Source: Flammeovirgaceae bacterium UBA7330 | Lineage (GTDB): Bacteria; Bacteroidota; Bacteroidia; Cytophagales; Cyclobacteriaceae | NCBI GenBank assembly: GCA_002471275.1 | Contig: DKPQ01000009.1 | Span: forward strand, 1-64,000 | Direction: 5' to 3' | Length of the DNA: 64,000 nucleotides | Shown here: piece by piece, positions 1 to 8,415 of the stretch | Layout of the letters: the number at the start of each line of letters is the position of its first letter | How positions within the stretch are numbered: the stretch's first letter is position 1 | The notes under the pieces: model-generated | Database searches by the model: none | What the model was told of the DNA's origin: nothing | What the model saw: the letters and a program-made list of their open reading frames with translations, nothing else | Position numbers and translations under genes: made by a program

Positions 1-315
1 ACATGCTCCCAACACACGTATGGCTTTGTGGCTTGGTTTTTCGGTAAACAGGCTCTCCGCCCGGATGATGAGATCATGCTGAAAAGCGAAGTACTCGGTT
101 ATGTCTTTGCCTTCCTTATAATAGTAGATTCTTGCAGCCCCTTCATGTACAAAATAGATTGTTCTGCAGGTCTGACCTATGGATTGAAGATCTTTGTTCT
201 TTTTTACTGTTACTGTTGAGAACAGGTTAGAAATGGCTTCCAATGCTTCAGGAGTTAATTCCTGAATATCCCTTAAGTACTCAAGGAACTGCGCTGTGTC
301 ATTGATCTCCGGCAT
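1..315 (-). CDS. Crp/Fnr-family transcriptional regulator, partial (3' end outside window)
   Basis: The start ATG is at 315 on the minus strand, and 105 codons are visible before the window edge. The protein begins MPEINDTAQFLEYL. It then shows a cyclic-nucleotide-binding beta-roll signature, with IYFVHEGAARIYYYKEG at about residues 48-64, followed by a segment around EYFAFQHDLIIRAESLF. This pattern is typical of Bacteroidetes Crp/Fnr-like regulators, which usually add a C-terminal helix-turn-helix; that part lies outside the window and cannot be confirmed. The effector is unknown. The gene is separated by about 230 bp from the RES/Xre pair, so it is probably a separate unit. Confidence 0.8.
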   Translation of the reverse strand, partial: MPEINDTAQFLEYLRDIQELTPEALEAISNLFSTVTVKKNKDLQSIGQTCRTIYFVHEGAARIYYYKEGKDITEYFAFQHDLIIRAESLFTEKPSHKAIRVLGAC

Positions 316-494
316 GATGATTTCTATTTATTACCGCTTAATCCACGCAACTTAAGGATTTGGTCCCAAAATCTCACAGATTCCCGGTTCACGGCTCAAC
401 TTATACATATATCCTGTAATTTTGAAGCATGATCTCTCTCGATCAAAAACTGGACGATCGCAACATCAAACCAACCACGATGGTCATACACTTT

Positions 495-508
495 CACCAA
501 TTTTGGTG
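495..508. promoter_or_regulatory. 14-bp palindrome between the Crp/Fnr gene and the RES toxin
   Basis: CACCAA-TT-TTGGTG is a perfect inverted repeat. It lies about 180 bp upstream of the Crp/Fnr start and about 40 bp past the RES toxin stop. It could be an operator or a transcript-end hairpin, but no T-run follows it. A short open frame on the minus strand (about 417-537) also crosses it and may be a gene remnant. Confidence 0.3.
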
Positions 509-548
509 ATATTTGTGAGTTCTAAATCCATAATAAAATTGGTCAAAC

Positions 549-998
549 TCACTTTCTCAACCGAGTATCAAACCTGAAGTTCTGATGATCAATGATCTTG
601 ACTTTGGCATAATCCGGATGGCCACAATTGAGAATAATATTGTGCGAGGTCTCTATGATACAGCTAGGTACCCTTAACCCTAAAGTGCTTCCATCATCAA
701 TCCAGCTTTGGCCAATCTCAGATAAGATCGTTGGTGCCGGGTATTGATTCCAATTGGAGGGCAGCTCTTTTACGGTAATTTCATAAATGGAGTCCGGTAT
801 CTCAATAGTTAAAACATCCAGCTTGGGAGATGATAAGACAGGAATATGGACAAGGGTTTCTAAAAGAGCTATCTCCTTGCTTTCTCCGGTATATAGGACA
901 GGTGTCCCCCGCATATTCCACCTTCCGGGGTGTAATGCTGACCCTATACCACTCATATCAGCAGCATGTTTGCTCTTGGTGATCCTGTAAACAATCAT
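549..998 (-). CDS. RES-domain toxin of a RES/Xre toxin-antitoxin pair
   Basis: This 149-residue protein carries the RES-domain hallmarks: an N-terminal YRI segment, GRWNMRGTPVLYTGES at about residues 26-41, then the ALLETLVH helix. Characterised RES toxins (Res, MbcT) degrade cellular NAD+; the Arg, Tyr and Glu of the GRWN...YT...E block match the conserved positions of the family. The length is normal. The antitoxin gene lies immediately upstream with a 44-bp gap, the usual antitoxin-first order. Toxin activity here is inferred from family and context. Confidence 0.88.
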   Translation of the reverse strand: MIVYRITKSKHAADMSGIGSALHPGRWNMRGTPVLYTGESKEIALLETLVHIPVLSSPKLDVLTIEIPDSIYEITVKELPSNWNQYPAPTILSEIGQSWIDDGSTLGLRVPSCIIETSHNIILNCGHPDYAKVKIIDHQNFRFDTRLRK

Positions 999-1042
999 AG
1001 ATTATATCGGCAATTATCGATTTGTACCGGCAGTTACTGTCC

Positions 1043-1504
1043 CTAGCTGTAGACACCGTATTCGATACGGCCAAGTAAGTCCCTAACCTTGCTGACTCCA
1101 CCAGGTACTTCTAAAACTTCTCTGGGTTCAAGTCCTCCTAATGCATGGTTGGGAAGATAGAGCCATTTGAAAAACGCCTCTTTCCCCTCAAATACTTCTG
1201 TACCAAAAAGAAAGAGATCCGCTAGCTCGAACAGTTGAATGGAGAAATTCCGTTCAAGCTTCTTCTTGCTCTTCACCCATCGATATATTGTAGGTTCTGA
1301 CACATTAAGTAGCTCAGCAGCAAAAGATCTGGGAATCTTAAAATGCTTTCGGAAATTCAAGATGATGTTGGCATCAATTCCTTGCGCTGCCAGGGAAATA
1401 AAGTCAAAAGGACTTTCAATCTTGGATTTGATATATTCCTTTCCAAGAATCTCTTTGAGGTGCTGGTAATGCCTGGTGCTTGTACGTGATTTCTCAACAA
1501 TCAT
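1043..1504 (-). CDS. Xre/MbcA/ParS-type antitoxin (DUF2384) partner of the RES toxin
   Basis: This 153-residue protein has a helix-turn-helix segment (FAAELLNVSEPTIYRWVKSK, about residues 61-80). A C-terminal toxin-binding domain follows, with FGTEVFEGKEAFFKWLYLPN and GGLEPREVLEVPGG, the usual xxx-L-G-G-x-x-P motif of DUF2384. It should bind the RES toxin and repress its own promoter. It is the first gene of a two-gene operon. Such pairs are commonly carried by conjugative elements as stabilisation modules. Identification is by motif only. Confidence 0.88.
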   Translation of the reverse strand: MIVEKSRTSTRHYQHLKEILGKEYIKSKIESPFDFISLAAQGIDANIILNFRKHFKIPRSFAAELLNVSEPTIYRWVKSKKKLERNFSIQLFELADLFLFGTEVFEGKEAFFKWLYLPNHALGGLEPREVLEVPGGVSKVRDLLGRIEYGVYS

Positions 1505-1595
1505 TTGATAATATATTTTATCATATGAACGAATATAGACATAAATTAGTTTATCGATCTCTTAAACAATGAAATAAAAAGTAACTTCTTGCATA

Positions 1596-2114
1596 TCAGA
1601 ATACTGACAAGACCATTTTGTGGATCGGAAGATTCAGGACTCCTGGATCAGGCTTGATCAAAACGAACTTGCAATGACCCTTAAGTTGCTGTAGTGGTAT
1701 CCGCATCTGATTGGAGCTGTAATATCCCTGCCGTTCATATCTTTTCCTCCATTCATTAAATTGAAAATCAACCGCAGTAAATAGATCTTCTGCCGAGCAA
1801 TAGAAGTTTTCCCAATGTATGGTAAACCCATCAGGCGATTCAATATTAAATTTAATCGTGGCAACCAGAGTTGATGACTGCCTTAACATACTCATAGTAA
1901 CAGAATGGAATACATGTTTTTCCTGATCCGAATCCATCCATAAGGGATCATAACTATAGAATTGACAGTCTGCATCCTTGACATCAACAATGTCAGTATA
2001 TGTATGTCCAATATCATCAAAATATTGCCTCAATAGATCTGAATGAATATGTTCTGCAAAGACCATCACATTATCAGATCCACCCTCATACCCGGAAACT
2101 AGAATGTTATTCAT
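1596..2114 (-). CDS. hypothetical protein, mobile-element accessory type
   Basis: This 172-residue protein has no signal peptide or membrane segment. A C-terminal stretch, RQGYYSSNQMRIPLQQLKGH (about residues 129-148), resembles the recurring C-terminal units of large polyvalent and ICE accessory proteins, where GYYS/RIPL blocks are common. It lies 18 bp downstream of the next gene, on the same strand, so it likely ends a three-gene operon with the two genes upstream. No function can be assigned. Confidence 0.65.
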   Translation of the reverse strand: MNNILVSGYEGGSDNVMVFAEHIHSDLLRQYFDDIGHTYTDIVDVKDADCQFYSYDPLWMDSDQEKHVFHSVTMSMLRQSSTLVATIKFNIESPDGFTIHWENFYCSAEDLFTAVDFQFNEWRKRYERQGYYSSNQMRIPLQQLKGHCKFVLIKPDPGVLNLPIHKMVLSVF

Positions 2115-2132
2115 AAAACGTGAATTTTAGGA

Positions 2133-2507
2133 TTAGACAAATTGATTGATGGTGGACTTCGGTTGATTTTTCAGGTATTTAAAGTATCCTTGAGATTCAA
2201 GGAAGCCCCTGGCTTCGTCATCCCATTTTTCCGGCCAGTTTGACTCCAGGTAGAAAGTGAATTCCTCGGAATGAGAATCGACCACTCCATCCCCCTCTTC
2301 ATAGCACAGTCTGATGTCATAGTAAATTCCGAAATCATGGTAGTTTCGGTTTCTTTTCAGGTAAAAACCTTCCGGGAATGGATCAAAGCATCGGATGATC
2401 ATATCGATCATAGCCTTTACTTCGAGCTCCTGCATTTCTATTGAATTGCCGGCATTGATACATTTCTCTCCCAGTGGAGTTGAATCCATCTCGATATAGT
2501 TTCTCAT
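2133..2507 (-). CDS. conserved accessory protein of plasmids and ICEs
   Basis: This 124-residue protein starts MRNYIEMDSTPLGEKCINAG and contains YHDFGIYYDIRLCYEEGD and a WPEKWDDEA segment. From memory, this layout (an acidic N-terminal helix, a HDFGxYxDV core, then a xPxxWDxxA tail) recurs in small proteins of conjugative elements across several phyla; their role is not known. It has no signal peptide. It is tightly spaced between the genes on either side (27 bp upstream, 18 bp downstream), which supports a shared transcript. Confidence 0.68.
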   Translation of the reverse strand: MRNYIEMDSTPLGEKCINAGNSIEMQELEVKAMIDMIIRCFDPFPEGFYLKRNRNYHDFGIYYDIRLCYEEGDGVVDSHSEEFTFYLESNWPEKWDDEARGFLESQGYFKYLKNQPKSTINQFV

Positions 2508-2534
2508 GGTCTTGATTTTTAGTATGTGAAAAGT

Positions 2535-3851
2535 TTATTTGATCGATTGGATGAACCTATCAGCATCTTCCTTTTTCAGAAAGTGGAAACCTGGTACTGC
2601 TCCCCTACCCCTGAAGTTGCTGTAATACCCATTTGATGCCTTGGCAATGGATTTTAGCCGTAGAAACTCCTCTCGATCTACTTGTTCTGTTAGCACATAA
2701 ACAAAGAGATCATGCCCCTTCTTGGTGTGTTTTAGTTCGTGGTAGATCAGAATGTCATTCGAAGTATCTGAAAGTTGTACTGGTTCAGGGGCCGTTTCGC
2801 AGAAGTACCTTCCTTCAGCCGCTGCAATGAACAGCTGGTTACACTGATCCTTATTCGTGGGGTCAAACCTGACCTTTCTGACCTCCCATCCGGAATGGTG
2901 ATGCTCCCCCAGGTAGTATCCGGATCCCATCGAGTACTTTTCCCGGTGCTCCCAGTCCTTCGGGGCCTCAGCTAAATCCTTGGTCTCCCCTGCCTTGACA
3001 GCTGCCTTTCGCATTTCACTAAAGAGATCTTTCTGGTGATTGGAGTAAGCCAGATAAATGACTTTGGAGATGGTATAAGCGAAATAATCGGTCATCATAT
3101 CCGATTTATCCTCTTTTAATTCCCCCACGATCAAGGCAACCGCATGATCCGGGATATGAACCTTGGATGCTCCTTCTTCTATTTTCTGGTTTCGCTCCTG
3201 TAGTGCTTCCTGATCCTCTTTCTGCTTTTCCCGGTCCAGTTGCTTTAGTCTCAATTGAGCTCTTTGAACGAGGTTGAATACCGTCTCGACATCCATTCGA
3301 TCTTCCCTTTGATAATAATACCCAGGACCCTTTTTATCCTCATAGTCATCAAGTGTTTCCACGCGGCCAAGTTCCAGGGTCTCCGTATTGACATAATGGT
3401 AATAGGTGTCTCCCCAGAGTTCCTCAATCTTGTAAATGGCCAGCTTGGGAGAAAATCCGTGATTGTTTTCCAGAAAGATAAGCTGACCGAGCTCTATGGT
3501 ATAATCGGGGCATGTTTTTCCAGGTAACTCACCTGAATCAAGAAGCTCATTGAACTTCAACAGGGCAGCCTGGTGGAGTTGTGTGACTGCTTTCTGGGTA
3601 CAACGTTTGTCCGTCTTTACCAGGTTAATATGTGGGTCTTCGAACAGGCTACATTTGAAGGTAGCGAACCCGCTATTTTCACCTGCTTTGCCCCCCTGTG
3701 CCGTGGAAGATATTCCTGAATTTGATTTGGATGTCAGAATCTTCCAGTCGTATCCGTTGACATTCTTGATGACTGTGTCCCCTTTCCATCCATCTCTTCC
3801 TTTGCTGATGTTGGTGTAAACTTCTTCTAATTGTTGAACTGAATTTTCCAT
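2535..3851 (-). CDS. large accessory protein with polyvalent-type C-terminal unit
   Basis: This 438-residue soluble protein is unrecognised overall. The N-terminal part (about residues 1-110) has the WKGDTVIKNVNGYDWKILTS region. A charged coiled-coil-like segment spans about residues 190-225 (LRLKQLDREKQKEDQEALQE). The C-terminus, ASNGYYSNFRGRGAVPGFHF then KKEDADRF, matches the GYYSxF...GFxFxxxxxAxxF unit seen in polyvalent and ArdC-type proteins of plasmids and ICEs. It is the promoter-proximal gene of the 3851-to-1596 operon. An A-rich stretch directly precedes the ATG and there is no Shine-Dalgarno. Function unknown. Confidence 0.65.
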   Translation of the reverse strand: MENSVQQLEEVYTNISKGRDGWKGDTVIKNVNGYDWKILTSKSNSGISSTAQGGKAGENSGFATFKCSLFEDPHINLVKTDKRCTQKAVTQLHQAALLKFNELLDSGELPGKTCPDYTIELGQLIFLENNHGFSPKLAIYKIEELWGDTYYHYVNTETLELGRVETLDDYEDKKGPGYYYQREDRMDVETVFNLVQRAQLRLKQLDREKQKEDQEALQERNQKIEEGASKVHIPDHAVALIVGELKEDKSDMMTDYFAYTISKVIYLAYSNHQKDLFSEMRKAAVKAGETKDLAEAPKDWEHREKYSMGSGYYLGEHHHSGWEVRKVRFDPTNKDQCNQLFIAAAEGRYFCETAPEPVQLSDTSNDILIYHELKHTKKGHDLFVYVLTEQVDREEFLRLKSIAKASNGYYSNFRGRGAVPGFHFLKKEDADRFIQSIK

Positions 3852-4106
3852 AATTTTTTTTCCTCATCAAAGAGCTTTGAGGGACGGGAAAGAAGGCAAA
3901 AGGAAGATCAGAAATACGATTCAGCCTGTCCGCTTAAAAGGTTTGTTAAGAGGCTGGATGGAGATTTCTGATTCACTTTTGACAGTGTCAAGTCCAGTAT
4001 TCTGTTTAGGATAAGTTGCAGTTATTTTTTACTCAGGCAAGGCGGTGGAATGTGCACATATCCATTAGATATAACTAGCCGTCCGCGTAACATTTCTCAA
4101 CGCAGT

Positions 4107-4208
4107 ATGAGTGAAAAAGAACCATGCTTGGTCCTGATAAAGAATGCTTGTCTTGACACGAAGGTGTTGGAAGCTACTTTTAGGAAAAAAATGGAGGAAA
4201 AATTCTGA
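4107..4208 (+). CDS. possible 33-residue small protein
   Basis: A short ORF begins MSEKEPCLVLIKNACL and ends RKKMEEKF. It lies 43 bp upstream of the small MEDDVIYF gene, on the same strand, in the 400-bp gap after 3851. Its composition looks protein-like, but there is no homologue upstream of the second MEDxVIYF copy and no recognised domain. The rest of the 3852-4251 gap shows nothing further except T-rich and A-rich leader sequence. Confidence 0.28.
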   Translation: MSEKEPCLVLIKNACLDTKVLEATFRKKMEEKF

Positions 4209-4251
4209 GGTCGTATTTTCTTTTTTTGATTGAAGAAGTAATATTGGAAAT

Positions 4252-4398
4252 ATGGAAGATGATGTGATCTACTTTGTGCCCCTGCTTGCCATAGTGCGGA
4301 TAAATGATGTATTCACAGAATGTGTGTGGGATAAGGTAGAATTTATGGACCTGAACTTTAGTGAAGAAGGTGAAAGTATTGCTTTATGTGATGCAAGG
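4252..4398 (+). pseudogene. truncated left copy of the MEDxVIYFVPLL small gene
   Basis: The first 47 or so codons match the intact gene at 38876-39118: MEDDVIYFVPLL here against MEDNVIYFVPLL there, then the shared core EFMDLNF and ESIALCD. Most nucleotide differences fall at third codon positions (for example Phe-Val-Pro-Leu-Leu is spelled differently at four codons), so the family is under protein-level selection. Identity stops after ALCD, near 4395-4400. There the frame runs into the antisense of the thioredoxin-like fragment, although it stays open to 4632. The copy is therefore broken at its 3' end. Function unknown. Confidence 0.6.
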
Positions 4399-4589
4399 AT
4401 GAGCACAAAATCATTCCGTAATTCAGTCTGCATTTTCACAAGGTCAGGCATTTCCCTGATACATGGAGTGCACCAGGTAGCCCAAAGGTTAAGAATGACC
4501 ACTTTGTTTTTGCACTGCTCAGAATCGAAGGCTTCACCTTGCAGGTCTGTCAATTTAATTTTGCTGAGAAAGGGTCTTAGTTTTCTCAT
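4269..4589 (-). pseudogene. thioredoxin/TlpA-like protein, C-terminally truncated
   Basis: The frame starts MRKLRPFLSKIKLTDLQGEA and has the TlpA-type core VVILNLWATWCTPCIREMP with a WCTPC redox motif at about residues 38-42. Family resemblance ends after DFVLILAS (about residue 67, near base 4398). The remaining residues are antisense of the MEDDVIYF gene and not thioredoxin-like. The second half of the fold is missing, so the product is unlikely to fold normally. Its ATG overlaps the DUF2911 stop (ATGA), so it was once the end of the copA operon. A periplasmic or cytoplasmic location cannot be judged because no signal peptide is present. Confidence 0.7.
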
Positions 4590-5176
4590 CTGTTCTCAAA
4601 TTCAAATGAAACAGCCGTCTGGTCCCATTTGATGGAAATCTGCCCTTTGCCATCATTTGTTTCTGTCACTTCAAAAGTTAGTGACTCGACTACCTCATTA
4701 AGCTTCTGGGCTGGAACTGTGACCCTCACAACATCATTTGCTGGATCGTAATCATCGGCCAGGTGCATGTCCCAATCTTTGTTGATAATGATTGTCCACT
4801 CATTCTCAGCAGGAATGGTAAATAGTCCGTATTTACCGGCCGAAATACTCGTTTCATTGATCTTCACATCTTTATCAAAAGAAATGGTGGTGGCTTTGTG
4901 AGCACCTGTTACCCAGACGATACCATACCCAACTAAGCCTCCAAAAATCATTCGCCCCCTTTTACTTGGAGATCCATAATCAATGTGGACGTGATTAGAT
5001 CCAATCATAGCCATAGCTGCTGTTCTAGGACTCAGTGGCTTTTTAGCCCCTTCCTCTTTTTTAGCATCATGCTGGTGTTGAGAATGATCTTCAGTTTTCT
5101 CATCTTTCTTTTCACCAGTACTGCATCCCATCAGGGCAAGCACGGCAATTGTGAACATTAGGTTTTTCATTTTCAT
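4586..5176 (-). CDS. DUF2911-family lipoprotein
   Basis: This 196-residue protein has a lipoprotein signal (MKNLMFTIAVLALMGCS) and then a His-rich linker (EDHSQHQHDAKKE). The DUF2911 core follows, with the family signatures VHIDYGSPSKRGRMIFGG, GANKATTISFDKDV-like and SAGKYGLFTIP segments. The family is periplasmic and uncharacterised, and is frequent in Bacteroidetes. The His-rich linker fits a metal-binding role, but this is inference. It sits 2 bp after copA and overlaps the next gene by 4 bp, so it is part of the copA operon. Confidence 0.85.
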   Translation of the reverse strand: MKMKNLMFTIAVLALMGCSTGEKKDEKTEDHSQHQHDAKKEEGAKKPLSPRTAAMAMIGSNHVHIDYGSPSKRGRMIFGGLVGYGIVWVTGAHKATTISFDKDVKINETSISAGKYGLFTIPAENEWTIIINKDWDMHLADDYDPANDVVRVTVPAQKLNEVVESLTFEVTETNDGKGQISIKWDQTAVSFEFENR

Positions 5177-5178
5177 AT

Positions 5179-7665
5179 CTATCTTAATCTTAAACTGTTC
5201 CCTATTACTGAAACGGAGCTGAGGCTCATCGCCAACGCGGCTAGCATCGGACTTAATAAAAGGCCAAACACCGGAAAAAGAACTCCTGCTGCTATCGGTA
5301 CTCCCAGCACATTGTAGATGAAAGCAAAGAACAAGTTCTGCTTGATGTTTCTCATCACATCCGTACTCAATTTTCGTGCTCGCACGATTCCATCCAATTC
5401 TCCTTTAACCAACGTAAGACTCGCACTCTCAATTGCGACATCCGTTCCTGTTCCCATGGCTATTCCGACATTCGCCTGGGCCAGTGCCGGGGCATCATTG
5501 ATTCCATCTCCAGCCATAGCAACTATTTTTCCTTCTTCCTGAAGTGCTCTCACTTTCTCGTATTTGTTTTCCGGCAAAAGATCAGCTTCATAACCATCCA
5601 ATCCCAGCTTGTCAGCAACTGCTTTGGCTGTGTTCTTATTATCCCCAGTGAGCATAATCACTTCTAAACCCTGCTCCTGTAGATGCTTAATAGCTGAAGC
5701 AGATGATTCTTTGATTGGGTCAGCTACACTGATGAAGCCAGCTATTTCCTTTTCAATCACTGCAAACATTACGGTTTGGGCTTCTAGCTGTCGTTGTTTT
5801 ACATCTTTTTCATGCTCCTGCTCAAGAGTAAGGTTAAATTCTTCTAAAAGCTTTTTGTTGCCGATGGCTATTTGAGTGCCATCCACTTTGCCAGTGATAC
5901 CTTTTCCGGTGATGGAATTAAAATCATCTACTTTCTGCAGCTTCAACCCTTTATTCTCTGCCCCTTCAACAATAGCGTGCGCCAGCGGGTGTTCGCTGCT
6001 TGATTCAAGGGACGCGACATTTTTCAGAATTTCGTCAGCGCTGTACTTATCGTTAATCGATTTCACATCCTGAAGTGATGGTTTGCCCTGTGTGATTGTT
6101 CCTGTTTTATCAATAACCAATGTGGTCACCTTATGCATTTCCTCAATGGCTCTGGCATCCTTTACCAAAATCCCTTGCTTCGCACCTTTACCGGTTCCTA
6201 CCATTATGGACATGGGTGTCGCCAAACCTAACGCACAAGGACAGGCAATGATGAGCACAGTAACCGCACTTGTGAAAGCATACACCAGTTTTGGATCAGG
6301 CCCCCAGATTGCCCAAACCGCAAAAGCAATGACAGCTATGGTCACTACTATGGGAACAAAATAACTGGATACTTTATCAGCGAGATTTTGGATTGGTGCC
6401 TTCGTACGACTGGCCTTATTCACCATCTCAATGATCTGAGAAAGCAACGTATCACTTCCTACTTTCTGTGCTTTCATCTGGAAAGTACTTGTGCCGTTGA
6501 TTGTGCCGCCAATGACATTGTCTCCTTCAAATTTCTCAACGGGAACTGGTTCACCCGTGATCATCGATTCATCGATACTGCTTTTTCCTTCTGTGATTTC
6601 TCCATCCACAGGAATCTTTTCGCCTGGCTTGATCTTAATGATGTCTCCAAGCCTTACATGCTCCAATGGAATCGTCCTTTCTTCACCATCCCTGATAACT
6701 GTCGCTTCTGGCGGTACCAGATTTAATAGTTCCTTTATTGCGGAGTTGGTTTGACTTCTTGCTTTCGCCTCCAATAGTTGTCCTAATAAAATCAAGGTAA
6801 GAATAACAACAGCGGCTTCAAAATAGAGGTGAACAGCCCCTCCTTCGGATTTGAATTGTTCAGGGAATATTTCAGGAAATAGTAATGCAAAAATGCTAAA
6901 CATATATGCTGCACCAGCTCCCAATGTGATCAGTGTCCACATGTTAGGTGAGCGATTGATGATAGATTTATACCCTCGAACAAAGAAATTCCAACACGAG
7001 TAAAAGATGACTGGTGTGCTCAATGCAAACTGTATCCAACCCCATGCCTTTTCACTGGCTATTCCCGTGAGAGACATGCCAATCATCTCACTCATGGCAA
7101 TAAAAAAGACGGGAATTGTAAAAGCAACAGCAACCCAAAACTTGGTAAGCATTTTCCTATATGTATAATGCTCCTCAGAACCTTCCTCTGTCGAAGCTAT
7201 TTTAGGTTCCAAATCCATCCCGCATTTTGGACATGAGCCCGGATGGTCCTGCTCGATTTCAGGATGCATTGGGCAGGTGTAAATGGTTTTAGAACTTTCC
7301 TCTTTTTCCAAATGCATTCCGCATTTTGGACAATCGCCTGGCTTGTCGTATTTCTTATCCCCCTCGCAGAGCATCGGGCAATAATATTCCCCAGATCCTC
7401 CGTTATCGTCTTTCTTTTTGATTTCCGACTTTGGATGATGGTGATCGTGAGATCCCGGAAGATAAATGTGATAGCGGCCCCCATCCTTTTCCATGGCTTC
7501 TTTTAAGGTCTCGAACGGAACATGAGATTCCATTTCGACCACTGCTTCTTTATTTGATAAATCCACAGAAACATCGGAAATACCCTCAACCTCTTTGAGC
7601 GTTTTTTCTACATGATCCCTGCAACCATCGCAGGTCATTCCGGAAATTTGATATGTGTGTTTCAT
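5179..7665 (-). CDS. copA: copper-exporting P1B-type ATPase CopA
   Basis: About 828 residues. An N-terminal HMA domain carries GMTCDGC (residues 9-15). Two heavy-metal-binding HMBD zinc-ribbon-like units follow (about 94-120 and 129-154, each ending CPKCGM). The ATPase core has the TGEP actuator motif (about 371), the CPC transmembrane metal site in IACPCALGLATP (about 475) and the phosphorylation site DKTGT (about 519), plus a GDGINDAPAL hinge. These place it in the P1B-1 Cu(I) exporter class at the inner membrane. I chose the ATG at 7665, which directly precedes the HMA domain; an in-frame ATG at 7701 would add 12 unlikely residues. It is the first gene of the operon that continues into DUF2911. 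Confidence 0.95.
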   Translation of the reverse strand: MKHTYQISGMTCDGCRDHVEKTLKEVEGISDVSVDLSNKEAVVEMESHVPFETLKEAMEKDGGRYHIYLPGSHDHHHPKSEIKKKDDNGGSGEYYCPMLCEGDKKYDKPGDCPKCGMHLEKEESSKTIYTCPMHPEIEQDHPGSCPKCGMDLEPKIASTEEGSEEHYTYRKMLTKFWVAVAFTIPVFFIAMSEMIGMSLTGIASEKAWGWIQFALSTPVIFYSCWNFFVRGYKSIINRSPNMWTLITLGAGAAYMFSIFALLFPEIFPEQFKSEGGAVHLYFEAAVVILTLILLGQLLEAKARSQTNSAIKELLNLVPPEATVIRDGEERTIPLEHVRLGDIIKIKPGEKIPVDGEITEGKSSIDESMITGEPVPVEKFEGDNVIGGTINGTSTFQMKAQKVGSDTLLSQIIEMVNKASRTKAPIQNLADKVSSYFVPIVVTIAVIAFAVWAIWGPDPKLVYAFTSAVTVLIIACPCALGLATPMSIMVGTGKGAKQGILVKDARAIEEMHKVTTLVIDKTGTITQGKPSLQDVKSINDKYSADEILKNVASLESSSEHPLAHAIVEGAENKGLKLQKVDDFNSITGKGITGKVDGTQIAIGNKKLLEEFNLTLEQEHEKDVKQRQLEAQTVMFAVIEKEIAGFISVADPIKESSASAIKHLQEQGLEVIMLTGDNKNTAKAVADKLGLDGYEADLLPENKYEKVRALQEEGKIVAMAGDGINDAPALAQANVGIAMGTGTDVAIESASLTLVKGELDGIVRARKLSTDVMRNIKQNLFFAFIYNVLGVPIAAGVLFPVFGLLLSPMLAALAMSLSSVSVIGNSLRLR

Positions 7666-7808
7666 TAGTGATATTCTGTTTTGTATTCTGCCCTTTGGCA
7701 TAATGGGCCAAGTGCTTTAACTATTATTGTAAGAAAGTTCCTCAAGTACATGCTACAATCTGTTACAGGATTCGGAGAATGTTTTATGATTTTTTGGACT
7801 GTAATTTT

Positions 7809-8380
7809 CTACAAGGAATCCAATAAACGGCGATTGGACTGCTTTAATTGTTTGAACTGGCTAGGAGTCATGCCTGTCTCTTTTTTAAACTGGGTAGAAA
7901 GGTATGCCACACTGCAGTAGCCCAACTTGAAAGCAATCTCTGATAGGTTAATTCATTGTAAACAATCAGTTCTTTTATCCTTTCAATTTTTTGACGAACG
8001 ATAAACCGTTCGATGGTGATGCCCTCTACCGATGAAAATAATTTGCTCAGGTAGGAATAATCATGATCCAGCTTTTCGGATAGAAGCAGTGAGAAGTTTT
8101 TGTTTAACATCTTTGTGGGATAATGGGTCCACTGTATCAGATAAGACTTAATCTGCCCGATGAGTTTGGACTTATTATCCGTCAAAAGTTCAAATCCTCT
8201 TTCAGTCAATCGCTCGTTCAATGACAATTTTTGGACTTCATCCAAGACGGTGTCTGTGAGGACTTCCCCTAACAGAATCCTTGTGACTGGTATGCTTAGA
8301 TCTACAAAGATGTCCTTAACAGTATCTATGCAACGTGGACAAACCATGTTTCTGATAAATAAGCTATTGCTCTCTGACAT
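7809..8380 (-). pseudogene. HMA-AraC fusion regulator, broken by a one-base frameshift
   Basis: The first 145 or so residues run from an HMA-like metal motif, RNMVCPRC (about 10-17), through a linker into the first helices of an AraC DNA-binding domain (KLFSSVEGITIERFIVRQKI). Near base 7945 one base is missing: the frame should read NELTLSEIA but turns into NELTYQRLL and stops at 7868. The following frame resumes with AFKLGYCSVAYLSTQFKKET and DSL, ending at 7809. Restored, the protein would be about 190 residues. It lies just upstream of copA, which it probably once regulated. The intact paralogue is at 25118-25885. A sequencing error is the alternative to real inactivation. Confidence 0.85.
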
Positions 8381-8415
8381 TAAATATGGATACTTATCTG
8401 TTTCGCTGTTATAAT

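Noticed and set aside
417..537. Open frame on the minus strand reading VKVYDHRGWFDVAIVQFLIE
   Set aside because: Protein-like, but it has no start codon in frame and is about 40 codons; possibly a gene remnant. Not supported enough to list as a gene.
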